Part shown: positions 47,837-57,685 of the stretch, piece after piece
How the letters are laid out: every line of letters starts with the position of its first letter
Numbering within the stretch: the stretch's first letter is position 1
Assembly (NCBI RefSeq): GCF_018873765.1
Contig: NC_057919.1
Location: 23,042,698 to 23,106,697 of the forward strand
Direction of reading: 5' to 3'
Length of the DNA: 64,000 bases
Source: Telopea speciosissima
Lineage: Eukaryota > Streptophyta > Magnoliopsida > Proteales > Proteaceae
The notes under the pieces: model-generated
What the model was told of the DNA's origin: nothing
Databases searched by the model: none
Seen by the model: only the letters and a program-made list of their open reading frames with translations
Position numbers and translations under genes: made by a program

Positions 47837-47988
47837 CATAGTTATCAAGGTGTCGCCATGGCGTCCAGGCTCCTTGGTCACCTTGGACACCTTGGGCGCC
47901 ATGGCGGGCTCCTTGCCGCCATGGCTGTGTTGCCTTGATTTTTGCCCCTCTAAAACGCCATGGTTGCCTTCCCGCCTTGATAACTATG
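47837..47988. mobile_element. Miniature hAT element, CATAGTT family
   Basis: A 152-bp element, left CATAGTTATCAAGGTGTCGC and right CCCGCCTTGATAACTATG, with the perfect 8-bp duplication AACCGAAC (47829-47836 and 47989-47996). It is full of CCATGGCG-type words, like the subterminal regions of the 5.3-kb hAT. It inserted in an older AACCGAAC-rich dispersed repeat (about 47655-48010). Confidence 0.9.
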
Positions 47989-48899
47989 AACCGAACCGAA
48001 CTAAACCCTAAAAGGATAAAACACGAGTTCTAAGATTTTCAGTTTCACTTTGTCTCTTCTGCCTCCATATTTGACTATTAATTCTCCTCACTTCTCTTTT
48101 TTTGCTCGTTTTCTTTTTCGTGCCTTGCTTCTTCAAGGTCAGTACGAGACATTCCCAAGTCTCGTACGAACTGAATACAAAAAACCGAATAATTTTCATA
48201 ACTTTGAAACCGAAATCTAGCCTTCCTAAGCCCAATCAGGCAGTCTTGACTGCATCATAGAGAATGTAGATTGATGGGGGAGGGAAAGAAGCAAGAGGAG
48301 AGTGAAAAAAGCTGTTGTGAGGAGGGAGAGAGAAGGAGAAGAAATAGGAGGGAAGAAACCAGATTAATAGAGGGGAAGGAGTGAGAGATCAATCTGTTAG
48401 GATGGAGAAGAAGAGACAAAAAGAGAGAAGAAAGGAGCCTTCACTTTGCAAACACTTTTAATTCAAATTTCTTCAGTCAATATATGGTGAGAATATTCTC
48501 GGATTCTCTTGCTTCCTAAACCATTAAAACCCAAAAGAGAAACTAAATCGAATGAAGAGACCAAAAATAAATAAAATTTCTAGACTAAATTACTTAGGGT
48601 TTTTTTGGTATCATTTTTTAAACTTGTTTTTATTTAAAGGGAAATTTACGTTTACCACCCCTGTGGTTTCAAACTATTGTCTACAACCCCTGAAAATTTC
48701 CAAATTACGTCCATACCCCAGAGGGCTAACTCTGTTAGTTTTAATTTGAAAAGACAGTTTTGCCCTTCCCTATTTGTTATTAATAAACTAACCCCACCCC
48801 ACCCTTCTTACCGTTGCATACCCACCTGCTGCTCCGGCGAGGCGACCACCTGCTGCTTCGACGATCACCTCCTGCTCCGGCGACGACCACCTGCTGCTC

Positions 48900-49203
48900 C
48901 CCTCTTATGCACATCGTCATCGTCCTTCTTACTATCCTTATCAGATTTAGATTTTGCAGGAAGAATGGCATGGATAATGGTGAAAAGAGTGCGAACAAAG
49001 TAATCAGGCATCTCAGCACCATTCTCCTTTAGACTGGAGTCAAATCCATCCACACTTTCGCTTTTAATACCCATATCAGTGATGAACTCAGCCAGTACTT
49101 TGTCACCAAACCCAAGATGGGATTCGAGCTCGGTGCAGACCTTTGAGACAGGGGACAGATACTCTAGTTTCTTCAACTCCTCATCTAGGATCTCAGTGCC
49201 CAT
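48900..49203 (-). pseudogene. Captured N-terminus of splicing helicase PRP22/DHX8
   Basis: The frame starts MGTEILDEELKKLEYLSPVS, continues KVCTELESHLGFGDKVLAEF and NGAEMPDYFVRTLFTIIHAI, then becomes Lys/Asp-rich before running into unrelated sequence. This is the helical N-terminal domain of the DEAH-box RNA helicase PRP22 (DHX8), which releases spliced mRNA; the intact enzyme exceeds 1,000 residues and has an S1 domain and a helicase core, all missing here. About 100 residues stay in frame, so capture is fairly recent or the piece is under some constraint. It lies inside a MULE with exact target duplications. Family assignment is confident. Confidence 0.8.
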
Positions 49204-49730
49204 GACTGGAATTGCAGTGAAGAAACGAAATAATGGGGCAAATCGCAGGAGATTAGGGTAAGAATCAGAGATCGAATCAATGAATAGAAACTAAAAGCTT
49301 TAAGAAATTTGAAACCAGGCAACGAGTAATAGAAGATGAAATCAAAAATCAAATAACAAACTTGAAGGATAGAATTAGAATATAAGAACTAATACAAACA
49401 GAAATCAGATTTAGAGAATTAGAAGAAATCAATAATTATCAACCAGAAGTAGAAAACCAATAAAGGTAAGAGGAAGAAAAATAGATACTCACAAAAATAA
49501 CAATCCTGAGAAACGAAAAAGTTAACCTAGGGAAAGCAACAGAGAACGATGAAGAGTACCCATCTCACAGAAATAATAGCAAGAAGGATGCTTCCAGTGA
49601 TAAGATGACTATGTTTTTGAGTCTTGCAATTGCAGACAATAGGGAGAGGGCCAAGGAAATCGAGAAGGATTGGAGTTGGAGGAGTGCAGGAGGATGCTTG
49701 CAGCCTTTGACACCAGAAAGGTGTGGGACC

Positions 49731-49863
49731 TTTATCCGCTCCAGTACAGCAGCTGCTGCTGTACGCATTGTGTGGCGCAGCCACGGCCATGTCTGCACAG
49801 TGGGGCCTGCTGTGCACACATGGCCACTGTGCGCCGCACAATGCGTATAGCAGCGGATTAAAA
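49731..49863. repeat. GC-rich foldback element inside the third MULE
   Basis: TTTATCCGCT on the left mirrors AGCGGATTAAA on the right, and CGCATTGTGTGGCGC mirrors GCGCCGCACAATGCG, so nearly the whole 133 bp folds into one hairpin. It looks like a MITE nested in the MULE; its target duplication is not clear. Confidence 0.7.
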
Positions 49864-50295
49864 TTCAAAGGTGTGGCCATGTCGGAAAAGAGGGGAATGG
49901 CGATGCCGGTGCTCGGCGATGGTGATGGCGACGTCGTCGATGGAGGTTGTCGGTTGTTCAGCAGCGATGGAGGTTTTTGTTTTCTTCCCTGAGTTTTCGT
50001 TTTCTTCAGTTTGAGAAGATGAAGTTTCATCCCTAGTGGGGGTAAAAATGTAATAGCACTTCATCCCAAATGGGGGTAAATATGGAATGAAGCGCTATTA
50101 AGGGTATTATGGGTATTTAGGTTAAATTTGGATGATGACATCATCACTTAACTATTCTAATCTAATGGTAGGGGTACGGTTGTAAGAATATTTCAATATA
50201 CAGGGGAGGTTTTTGAAAGAGATCAAATTTCAGGGGTGGTAGACGTAATAGTTTGAAACGACACAAGTGGTTAACGTAAATTTCCCTTATTTAAA

Positions 50296-52159
50296 ATAAA
50301 TGAAAACACCCCCAAAATGATAATAGACTCAAGTGTCTATTATGGATTATGGGCACAAACCATTTTTTGTCAATTTTTCGCTGAACTTAAGTAGGACGTG
50401 CTTCTAACGGTACTTTTTGAGGGTAAAATGGTAAAACAACCCTTATTTTAGAAAACCTACTTCTTACCTCCGTCATCCAATGGCTTTTTGCGTCTCAAAC
50501 TCATTCCGCTGCTCTGTACTCACAAACCCTCATCCCGCGGCTCTCTCCCTCTCTTGTTCCCTGATCCCGCGGCTCATTATTTCGGCGATCTGCAACTCCC
50601 TTCAGTTAACTCTCTCTCTCACTTTAGAAGGGAAAGCACAGTAGATGCTTGATTTTCATTTGAAATGTTTCACACTTCTCCACTTCTTGAGACATCAGAA
50701 TAGAGATGTCCATCTCATAGGGAGGAGTGTTTACGGATGTCCCAAATCTTGTGGTAGTTGTTTTTTTATTACTTCTTGTGCTTGTGGTCTCTCTCTCTCT
50801 CTCTTTATTTCCTTCGGCTGTAGAAGGGAAAACACAGCAAATGCTTGATTTTCATTTGAAATGTTTCAAACTTTCTTCCTCTTTCCTGTTTGTTTGATCT
50901 TTCCAAATTTATTTCTTTTGTTTTAGCATTATTACCCCTTCAGATCATCATATATAATAGGTAGTTTGGTGTTTAGATAGTTGACAATGGTGGCTGCAGT
51001 GTTACAGATTGATGGATTTTGCTTCAAGAATTGAGTCTTAAATTGCCCTTTGACATAGATAGTGTGAGGGGAAAAGATTGAACATGGGAGTACTCTCACA
51101 TTGAACTGCACTTGATTATAGTTGGATTAGAATGACTGTACTGGTGGCTCCATCACTTGGTAAAAACAAAGAGTGTTCAATGGGCAGTTCCATATCAAGG
51201 TACTCCAGTTGGATCAACCATTCTGAAAGAGACTTGTCTGAATGGTTATTTAATGGACATATTCTCAGAGAAAGCTTTACTTTCAAGGCTCATGGACATA
51301 TATTACTCTTAAGTAAAGAACTCACATGGTCGAATTGGAGAAAGCAAATGTAAATAAAAAAGAAATTGAGAAATCCAAGGGAAGGATTCATTCATGAAGC
51401 CATTTCTTCACCTACCACTAAAATATATATGGGCTTTGGGCCAATTTTTTTAAAAAAAAACCTAATTTCAATGCTGAATTTCCGTGACTTGGGTCCATTT
51501 GTTAAAAAATGTTATAAAAATTATTTACACATAGGTAGTTACCAAACTCATTTTTCATTCTACAATCTATTGTGTTTAGTAGTTACCAAACAGTTTTTAT
51601 TTTTTGATGAAAATGGTTTTCAGTAATGATTTTTTTTTTTAAATAGGTCAAAAACAAAATAAAAAATGACACCAAAAAGACCCTTAGCTCCCAAGACTGC
51701 CTAAAGATATATCTAAAAGAGGACCCCACATGCTAGAATACTAAATTAAAATACTATGGATCAACAATTTAGGCCTTATAATTGGATGCATTTTAACAAA
51801 TAAAAACACTTGAAACAAAAAGACCATAAACAAGTAATATCAAAACAGACCCTTATGTTGCACCGTGAATGCACTAGAGACATTTAGGGATTTCACCAAG
51901 GCAGGATCTGGCTTGTCTAGTCCAATCCTGACCAAATTCTTAAACTAGACCTGATATTATGATCAAAACCTGAATTAAATGGATTCAATTTGGAGAGAAT
52001 TTCGGATCTGGTCCATTGCATTTTACGACCTAATTGGAGCCATTCGTGGGGATGATATGGCCATCCCTATCATTATAGGGTACCTTCTCAATTGGTAACA
52101 TATCGAATTTCACAGCTCATCTCAACGGTATGGCATGATGCTTTGTATTGGACTTCTCT
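50296..52159. other. Intergenic stretch with a possible lost first exon
   Basis: At 50480-50643 an ATG frame MAFCVSNSFRCSVLTNPHPA continues with a Ser/Leu-rich stretch like a plastid transit peptide before a stop; no downstream exon is recognised. A 55-bp direct repeat follows (50626-50680 and 50822-50876, starting AGAAGGGAAA and containing ATGCTTGATTTTCATTTGAA). The rest is AT-rich with no gene seen. Confidence 0.35.
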
Positions 52160-52385
52160 TGTATAATTTGACTTTTCCACCATTTTCCAAAATATTGAAT
52201 TTTCCAAGAGAGGGTGGCCTGCCTGGCTATATAATATAAACTGTGTTTGGCTTGTCTAATTTGACTTTTCTACCATCTTCCAAAATTTTTTTTTGGCATG
52301 CCTGGCTATATATAGACAGAATTCGACTTGCCTTCTTGTCTAATTTGACTTTTCTACCATCTTCCAAAATATTGAATTTTCCGTG
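52160..52385. repeat. Threefold imperfect tandem repeat
   Basis: The phrase TTTGACTTTTCTACCATCTT followed by CCAAAAT occurs at about 52167, 52260 and 52343 (spacing 93 and 83 bp), each preceded by CTTGTCTAA-like sequence. The first two units also share GCCTGGCTATATA. Confidence 0.8.
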
Positions 52386-53810
52386 AGGAGAGAGAGTTGC
52401 ATCCTGGTTGTATTTAAACGAATTCATACGCATCTATTCATTATCCCTACTACTTGGTGCTGGCTACACAAATCCTGCTTTGTCATGTGATGTAAAAAAA
52501 TAAAAAGAGGCAAAGAAATAAGGGGAAAAAAGAGTCCTTCCAGTCCATGTATTGTTTTAGATTACAAGTGCTCCAGTCATTCATTTTCAATTAGACAGAG
52601 AGCAACGATAGGAAGAATAATTATTCCTATAGTGATCTATTCCCAAAGTATATATAATATTAGGAAACCTACTATGAGTAGGAAAGTTATTAAGAGTCAA
52701 ATTACAATTGAAAGTAAATAACGATAACAGAAAGTAAACTCAATCAAACTACTCTAACAATGACTAAAACAACCGCTCAGCGCTCGAGTTTGCATATGAT
52801 TGAATCATATCATTTAGTCTCTCATCTTGTTACTCATTGTGCAACCCCTGCATTCTCCTCTTCTAGTTTTGCCACTCTTTCCCAATTTTCTGCATCTAAG
52901 TACTCTTATTTTATGTATATGTGTATCATTGCTTGGTTGTACAACATTCTGTTCAATAAAGCATGGCTGGTCTTACAAGTGTTTTATATTGTCTTGTTTC
53001 TTTTTTAATGGCATGTGCTGATCACGCAGCATCTCGTGGAAGACACTTTGTGTTGTTGGCCTTAACCACATTGGCTTAGTAAGTTACTATTTAAACTATG
53101 AACGAACTGAGCTTATTGAAAATCTGAGACACGATGTGTTAGTCTGAAAGCTTATCGATTATCGATTATGGATCTTGTGGGAGATAGGATATTTACTGTT
53201 TGTTATCTAACTATTTATCCAATTGTAATTATCTGGAATTTGGAAAGCTTCCAATCGTAATATTTTACATAATTCTAACTTCTTTAATGCTAACTACTGT
53301 TCTTAATAGCTACTAATACTGTAAGTCTGTGACCTACTGCCAGACAATTGGGCTTGTTTGTAAAGGCTTATCATATAGATATAGTTGCATACCTAGAATG
53401 TTTGTTATGGATTTTACAGATATAAAATGATTTCATCAAGTATAAGTAGTAACAGTTACATGCAAGTAAATTGCAAATTTTGGGTGAAGTTTGACATCAA
53501 ATGTAGTCAGTGGATTAAAAATTTATCATTCTAGTGATAGTTGGCTCTACAAGCCTCTACTTTGGTTGTCTGTTGAGTGACTGAAGTTTTTGGATTAGAT
53601 TTAGATAGATTTTGTTCTATATATTGGTAGTAGACATTGGCCTTTTTATACCCCAGTTACAGATTTTCTTTACTTGCAGAATCAAAAGACTGATTTTGAA
53701 GCAATGGAGATCTCTGGCTGGTTGGACGTCATTCGATAAGAAAGTGATTGTAGTGTGGTTATATATTTTTCTGGAAACAAGTAATTGCCTATCGTATTTG
53801 CAAGGAACAT
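52386..53810. other. Intergenic stretch, nothing recognised
   Basis: AT-rich DNA. Short open frames at 52760-53021 overlap in two frames and have no recognisable motif. Confidence 0.4.
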
Positions 53811-53813
53811 TTA

Positions 53814-53934
53814 GGCTGCGTTTGGTATGGATTCTAGGTTGATTTTGCATTCTCGGATAGTAAAAATAGTTGTTTTAATCGAGAATGCGAAATCGACCTT
53901 GAATGCATTCCAAAAATGCATACCAAACACAGCC
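53814..53934. mobile_element. PIF/Harbinger (Tourist-like) MITE
   Basis: A 121-bp element with inverted ends GGCTGCGTTTGGTATG and CATACCAAACACAGCC, flanked by the target duplication TTA (53811-53813 and 53935-53937). GGCTGCGTTTGG-type ends with a TTA/TAA target are diagnostic of Tourist-like MITEs. The arms pair almost fully (for example TCGAGAATGCG against GCATTCTCGGA). Confidence 0.85.
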
Positions 53935-54264
53935 TTAATATCTCCTAGGTTTTAGGTTGGCTTGGAAACACATTGTAATGAACTTAAGAAGACTTGAAGA
54001 TCTCAGATGTATGTGGAGAAGCCTTCCCAAATTTATCCACTTGGACCACTTCTACAAATGGGTAGATTCTCACTTAATTATGTAGTTTCGCTTTGTTTCA
54101 CTAATTGATTACCGTAAAGCTTTACTTGTCCATTTGTTATGCACAATCTCAATATCTGAAGGTGACTAATTGCTAGATTACTAATTTAATTTAAACTGGG
54201 TAATGTAATTTTAATACCAAATTAGAGCATTGCAACTTTTATTTTGAAAAAAAAGAAAAAAAAA

Positions 54265-54518
54265 GAAAAATTGTTATGCCCTAATTACACCCCTACATGA
54301 TGTTTTCAAAAATTACACGAACCTCCCTCCCCTACAGTTCACAATGTGTTACAAACGGCCCCTGTCCATTATTGTGTCTCCAGTAAGTGATGACGTCAGT
54401 AAATGCCAACTCATTTAATCCACAAAATACCCTTGTGTGTTGTAAAATTACTTTTTTAACTCTTGATTTAAAAACTTCCTCCGCATTACATGCTGAACTT
54501 CATCTTCTTCATCCTAAC
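54265..54518. repeat. Single MULE-like terminal repeat, partner not found
   Basis: The stretch beginning TGCCCTAATTACACCCCTAC, with AAAATTACACGAACC and a trailing 'AAAATACCC' end, has the wording of the long terminal repeats seen at the three MULEs. No mirrored right end is visible before 57700, so this is a truncated element, with the hAT at 54519 inserted next to or in it. Confidence 0.45.
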
Positions 54519-55017
54519 CATAGTTGGAAAATCAGGTTTTGATTGGAGTGAGTCACTGGAGTTGAATCAAGATTTCAGAGTCGCGTAGACTAGGAGGTCA
54601 GAGTATAAAATTGATGAGACTGGGTCATAAATCGTTCGAGTCAAATAAGACTTGGTATTAACGTATTGTTACCCAAGTCATGACAAACTCGGTGAGGGTA
54701 ATCGTTTTTAAAAAAATCATAAATCCTAGAGTAAAAATACAAATCCATATTCTAAAACATAAATTCAAAATGCATAAACAACAATAGTGTAAACTCAAAA
54801 TGCATTAATACATGGTGACCTTTTTCCCCCTTTAGGTTTTCCATAATTTTTTGTGTTTTTTTTTTATTTTTTACTAATTTATACATATTTGTTGCATTTA
54901 AAAAAAAAAAAAAAAAGAAAAAAAAAAGTGACTCGTCTTTATCAGGTTTGTCAATACTGAGTCACCAGATTTTTCTGAAAACCTTGTATAGTCGCAAAAC
55001 TTGGTTTTCCAACTATG
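54519..55017. mobile_element. Older non-autonomous hAT element, CATAGTT family
   Basis: Left CATAGTTGGAAAATCAGG and right TTGGTTTTCCAACTATG are inverted repeats. The flanking octamers ATCCTAAC and CTCTTAAC match at 6 of 8 positions, a decayed target duplication. The interior is AT-rich with poly-A/T and no coding capacity. Age is greater than that of 4858-6069 or 47837-47988, judged by the eroded duplication. Confidence 0.65.
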
Positions 55018-55722
55018 CTCTTAACTTCCATTCAACGACAATGAAAGCTTTTCTGGTCGGTAATTAAAAGATTGTTCTCTGGATTGATCTACCCAGTTAG
55101 TCAGATCGCTCAAGTCTTGGTTGGTATTGGTTGATTCAAAAATGGTTTGTACTGAACGTTTCTAAAACGGCTTGTAATCTCGAGATTGGATCGGTATCGG
55201 CCGTGAATTTTTGATTTACTTTTAATTTTCATAATTTTTTAATACTTCTGACCGGCACTGATCCATTCCAAGACCTATCCAACAGAATCGACTTTCTGGC
55301 CATTTTTAATCAATTCGTATCGATAAAAAATCAATTCGATTTGTATCGGATTATCGGCTTTGACCGATCCTGCGATTACGAACCAAGGGAGCCACGAGTC
55401 CAGATAGCTTTCTATTTACGTAAAACGAGTCCAAAGAGGACAAGAGATTCAGATAATTATTTTCCTCGAAATTTTGACTACTAATGGAATTGTGATTTTG
55501 ATTACCTAGGGTTCCTCTAACAATTCAAGTCTTAAAACCTTTGATTCTTCCTCTTTTTAGGGCTATTCGTGGTTCTCTGAGCGAGAGTGAATTTCCCTGA
55601 GTCTTGTGATTCTGATTTTCTAGGGTTTCGTGGATGGTTCAATCTTCCTCTTTGCAGGGTTATTCGTAGCTCCTAAGCCTTCGAAACTCACACTTCTCTC
55701 AGGTCTTCTGCGGAATTCAACC
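55018..55722. other. Dispersed-repeat relic, then WNK leader
   Basis: Up to about 55390 the sequence is made of GATCGG/ATCGGTATCGG words like an old inverted-repeat element. From 55480 it reads like a 5' untranslated region (TTCTAGGGTTTCGTGGATGG) of the WNK copy that follows. Confidence 0.4.
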
Positions 55723-56584
55723 ATGAGTTCTGTGGAAGGCGAAGATCCAAAGTCTCCAGACCCTGAAGCCGTGGAAACAGACCCAATAGGTCGGTACATA
55801 CGCTACAACGACATCCTTGGCAGAGGTGCTTTCAAAACGATATACAGGGGATTCAACGAAATCGATGGAATTGAAATTGCTTGGAGCCAAATCGAACTCG
55901 ATGCGTGTTGCAGAAGCCACAAGATATTGAAATGCTTCACTCCGAGGTTCATCTTCTCAAATCCCTGAAACATTAAAACATAATCAAGTTCTATAGTTCA
56001 TGGATCGATGAGAGAAAAAACACCATCAACGTCATCACCGAATTGTTTACTTCTGGTAGCTTAAGACAGTACAGTAAGAAGCATAAGAAGGTGGATATGA
56101 AGGCCGCGAAGGATTGGGTGAGGCAGATCTTCATGGGTCTTCATAGTCCTCCTATCATTCATAGAGATCTAAAGTGTGATAACATCTTCATCAATGGAAC
56201 CACGGCGAAGTTCGGATCGGAGATCTTGGATTGGCGACGGTTTTACGTGGGACGAGAGCTCAGACTGTGGTGGGCACACCGGCGTTCATGGCACCAGAGT
56301 TGTACGAGGAGGATTACAGTGAGTTTGTGGATGTATATTCATTTGGAATGTGTATTCTAGAGATGGTGACTTTTGAATTGCCTTATTGTGAATGTAAGAA
56401 CCCAGCTCAGATATTTAAGAATGTCATGGATGGAGTAAGGCCAGTTTCCTTATCTAGGGTGAAGGATCTTGAAGTAAAGAGCTTCATTGAGAAGTGTCTT
56501 GTTGCAGCAGAGGAAAAGTTGTCTGCCAAGGATCTCTTGAAGGATCCCTTTTTCCAAGTTACCCTTTTAATTGTCTTTCTTTGA
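55723..56584 (+). pseudogene. WNK (with-no-lysine) protein kinase, intronless broken copy
   Basis: It starts [20 protein letters not shown] and then reads [20 protein letters not shown] (glycine loop), [33 protein letters not shown] (catalytic loop), [38 protein letters not shown] and [20 protein letters not shown]. This is the WNK kinase domain almost end to end. Reading it needs several frame changes (about 55900 and 56200); there is a stop after LLKSLKH (about 55973), the YLHSHD segment is missing, and the DFG region is unrecognisable. Exons that are separate in functional WNK genes run together without introns, suggesting a retrocopy; the missing C-terminal region fits either retroposition or truncation. 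It cannot encode an active kinase. Host gene family, confident. Confidence 0.85.
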
Positions 56585-56829
56585 AATATGATGTGAAGAA
56601 CCTCATATGTATCCAAACATTGCGAATATTGCAATTCAAATAGGGAATATTTGTTTCTATTTTTTTTTGGTTCTTGGTAAGCATGTCAGGTTAACATGGA
56701 TTTTCTTTGGTAAGAATGTTAACCTAGATTGATGTATGAATCCATCTAAAGTGAACCATTTTTTTTCACTAAATTAAGACTTGTATAAACTCTTGGTCTG
56801 TAATTCAGTGTATTTAGTAGATGCAACTA

Positions 56830-57050
56830 TTTTGGGATGATGAAATTTCCATGTCTCCCCCTATTAAAAGATATCTCTACTCCTTGTCTTGGGTAGGATA
56901 GAGAGAGAGGCACAAGGAAACTGCACAGTGCACCCCGCACTTGAGAGGATGAAAATCCACCTACCATCCTTGTTTTGAAATTCCACCCCATGGGATTAAC
57001 ACACCGCATTTTGCACTGGTTCAAGGAAACCATAGGAATTCCCTGAACCA
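56830..57050. repeat. MITE-like repeat related to 61157-61315
   Basis: Shares 'CCCCCTATTAAAAGATATCT...CTACTCC' and 'GGATAGAGAGAG' with the intronic copy at 61157-61315. Ends are not clear. Confidence 0.45.
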
Positions 57051-57685
57051 ATGTGTTTCCACTCTATACGGATTACATCAAGCCTATTCGAATCAATATC
57101 AAGACCCACCATAACCCTTGTGAAGTGACCAACCATTGCCCCCTGGTTTGGAGATCTAACAACACTGTTCTATCACTGCTTTCGCCATAGAAAGAAGAAT
57201 CTCTTTGTGCCAATATTCAAATGGTAAGTCAAGAAGCGGATACAAACCAATTTCCGGGTAAGATGATTAGAATTAATATCAAAATCTGACTCCCATCTCT
57301 GCAACCGGAGAAGCTGCCCAAGAACCCTAATCGGGCTATGTTTTCATATCATGGCCATGTCTGCTTCTGAAGATTTTCATAAATTTTGTTCCAGATGCTT
57401 GTTTACTCAATGATTATCATCATCTTTGATGCCGACATACTCATGAGATTGATTTATGTGAAGAACCTATATAGATGATACATTTTTCATGACACCCATT
57501 GATGTAGCGTGCAGATTTTTCCCCACACTGGCAGCATGAGGAACCCTTTCCTTGTTTTAACAAGCAAAATGGATGGGTAATCTTCTATAATAGGAAACTT
57601 TCTTAGGGTGGGTGGGGGAAGAAGAAAAACTGTACAGAGGTTCTATTAAGAGCAACTATACCAGGGTAAATGCCCCCATAAAGGC

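Larger units (their letters stand above)
48639..50286. mobile_element. MULE-type element carrying a PRP22/DHX8 helicase fragment (Pack-MULE candidate)
   Basis: Long inverted repeats of about 100 bp start GGGAAATTTACGTTTACCAC on the left and mirror it on the right, with a perfect 9-bp duplication TTATTTAAA (48630-48638 and 50287-50295). A CTAACTCTGTTAG motif just inside the left repeat matches the TAACGGTGTTAG motif of the second MULE. No transposase. It holds a helicase N-terminal fragment (48900-49203, -), an exon-like stretch near 49640-49720 with CAG and AAG|GTG borders, and a foldback insert (49731-49863). Confidence 0.87.

Noticed and set aside
49527-50030. 167-residue minus-strand frame
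   Set aside because: It crosses the GC-rich foldback insert and the MULE terminal region, and both strands are open; not a convincing protein.
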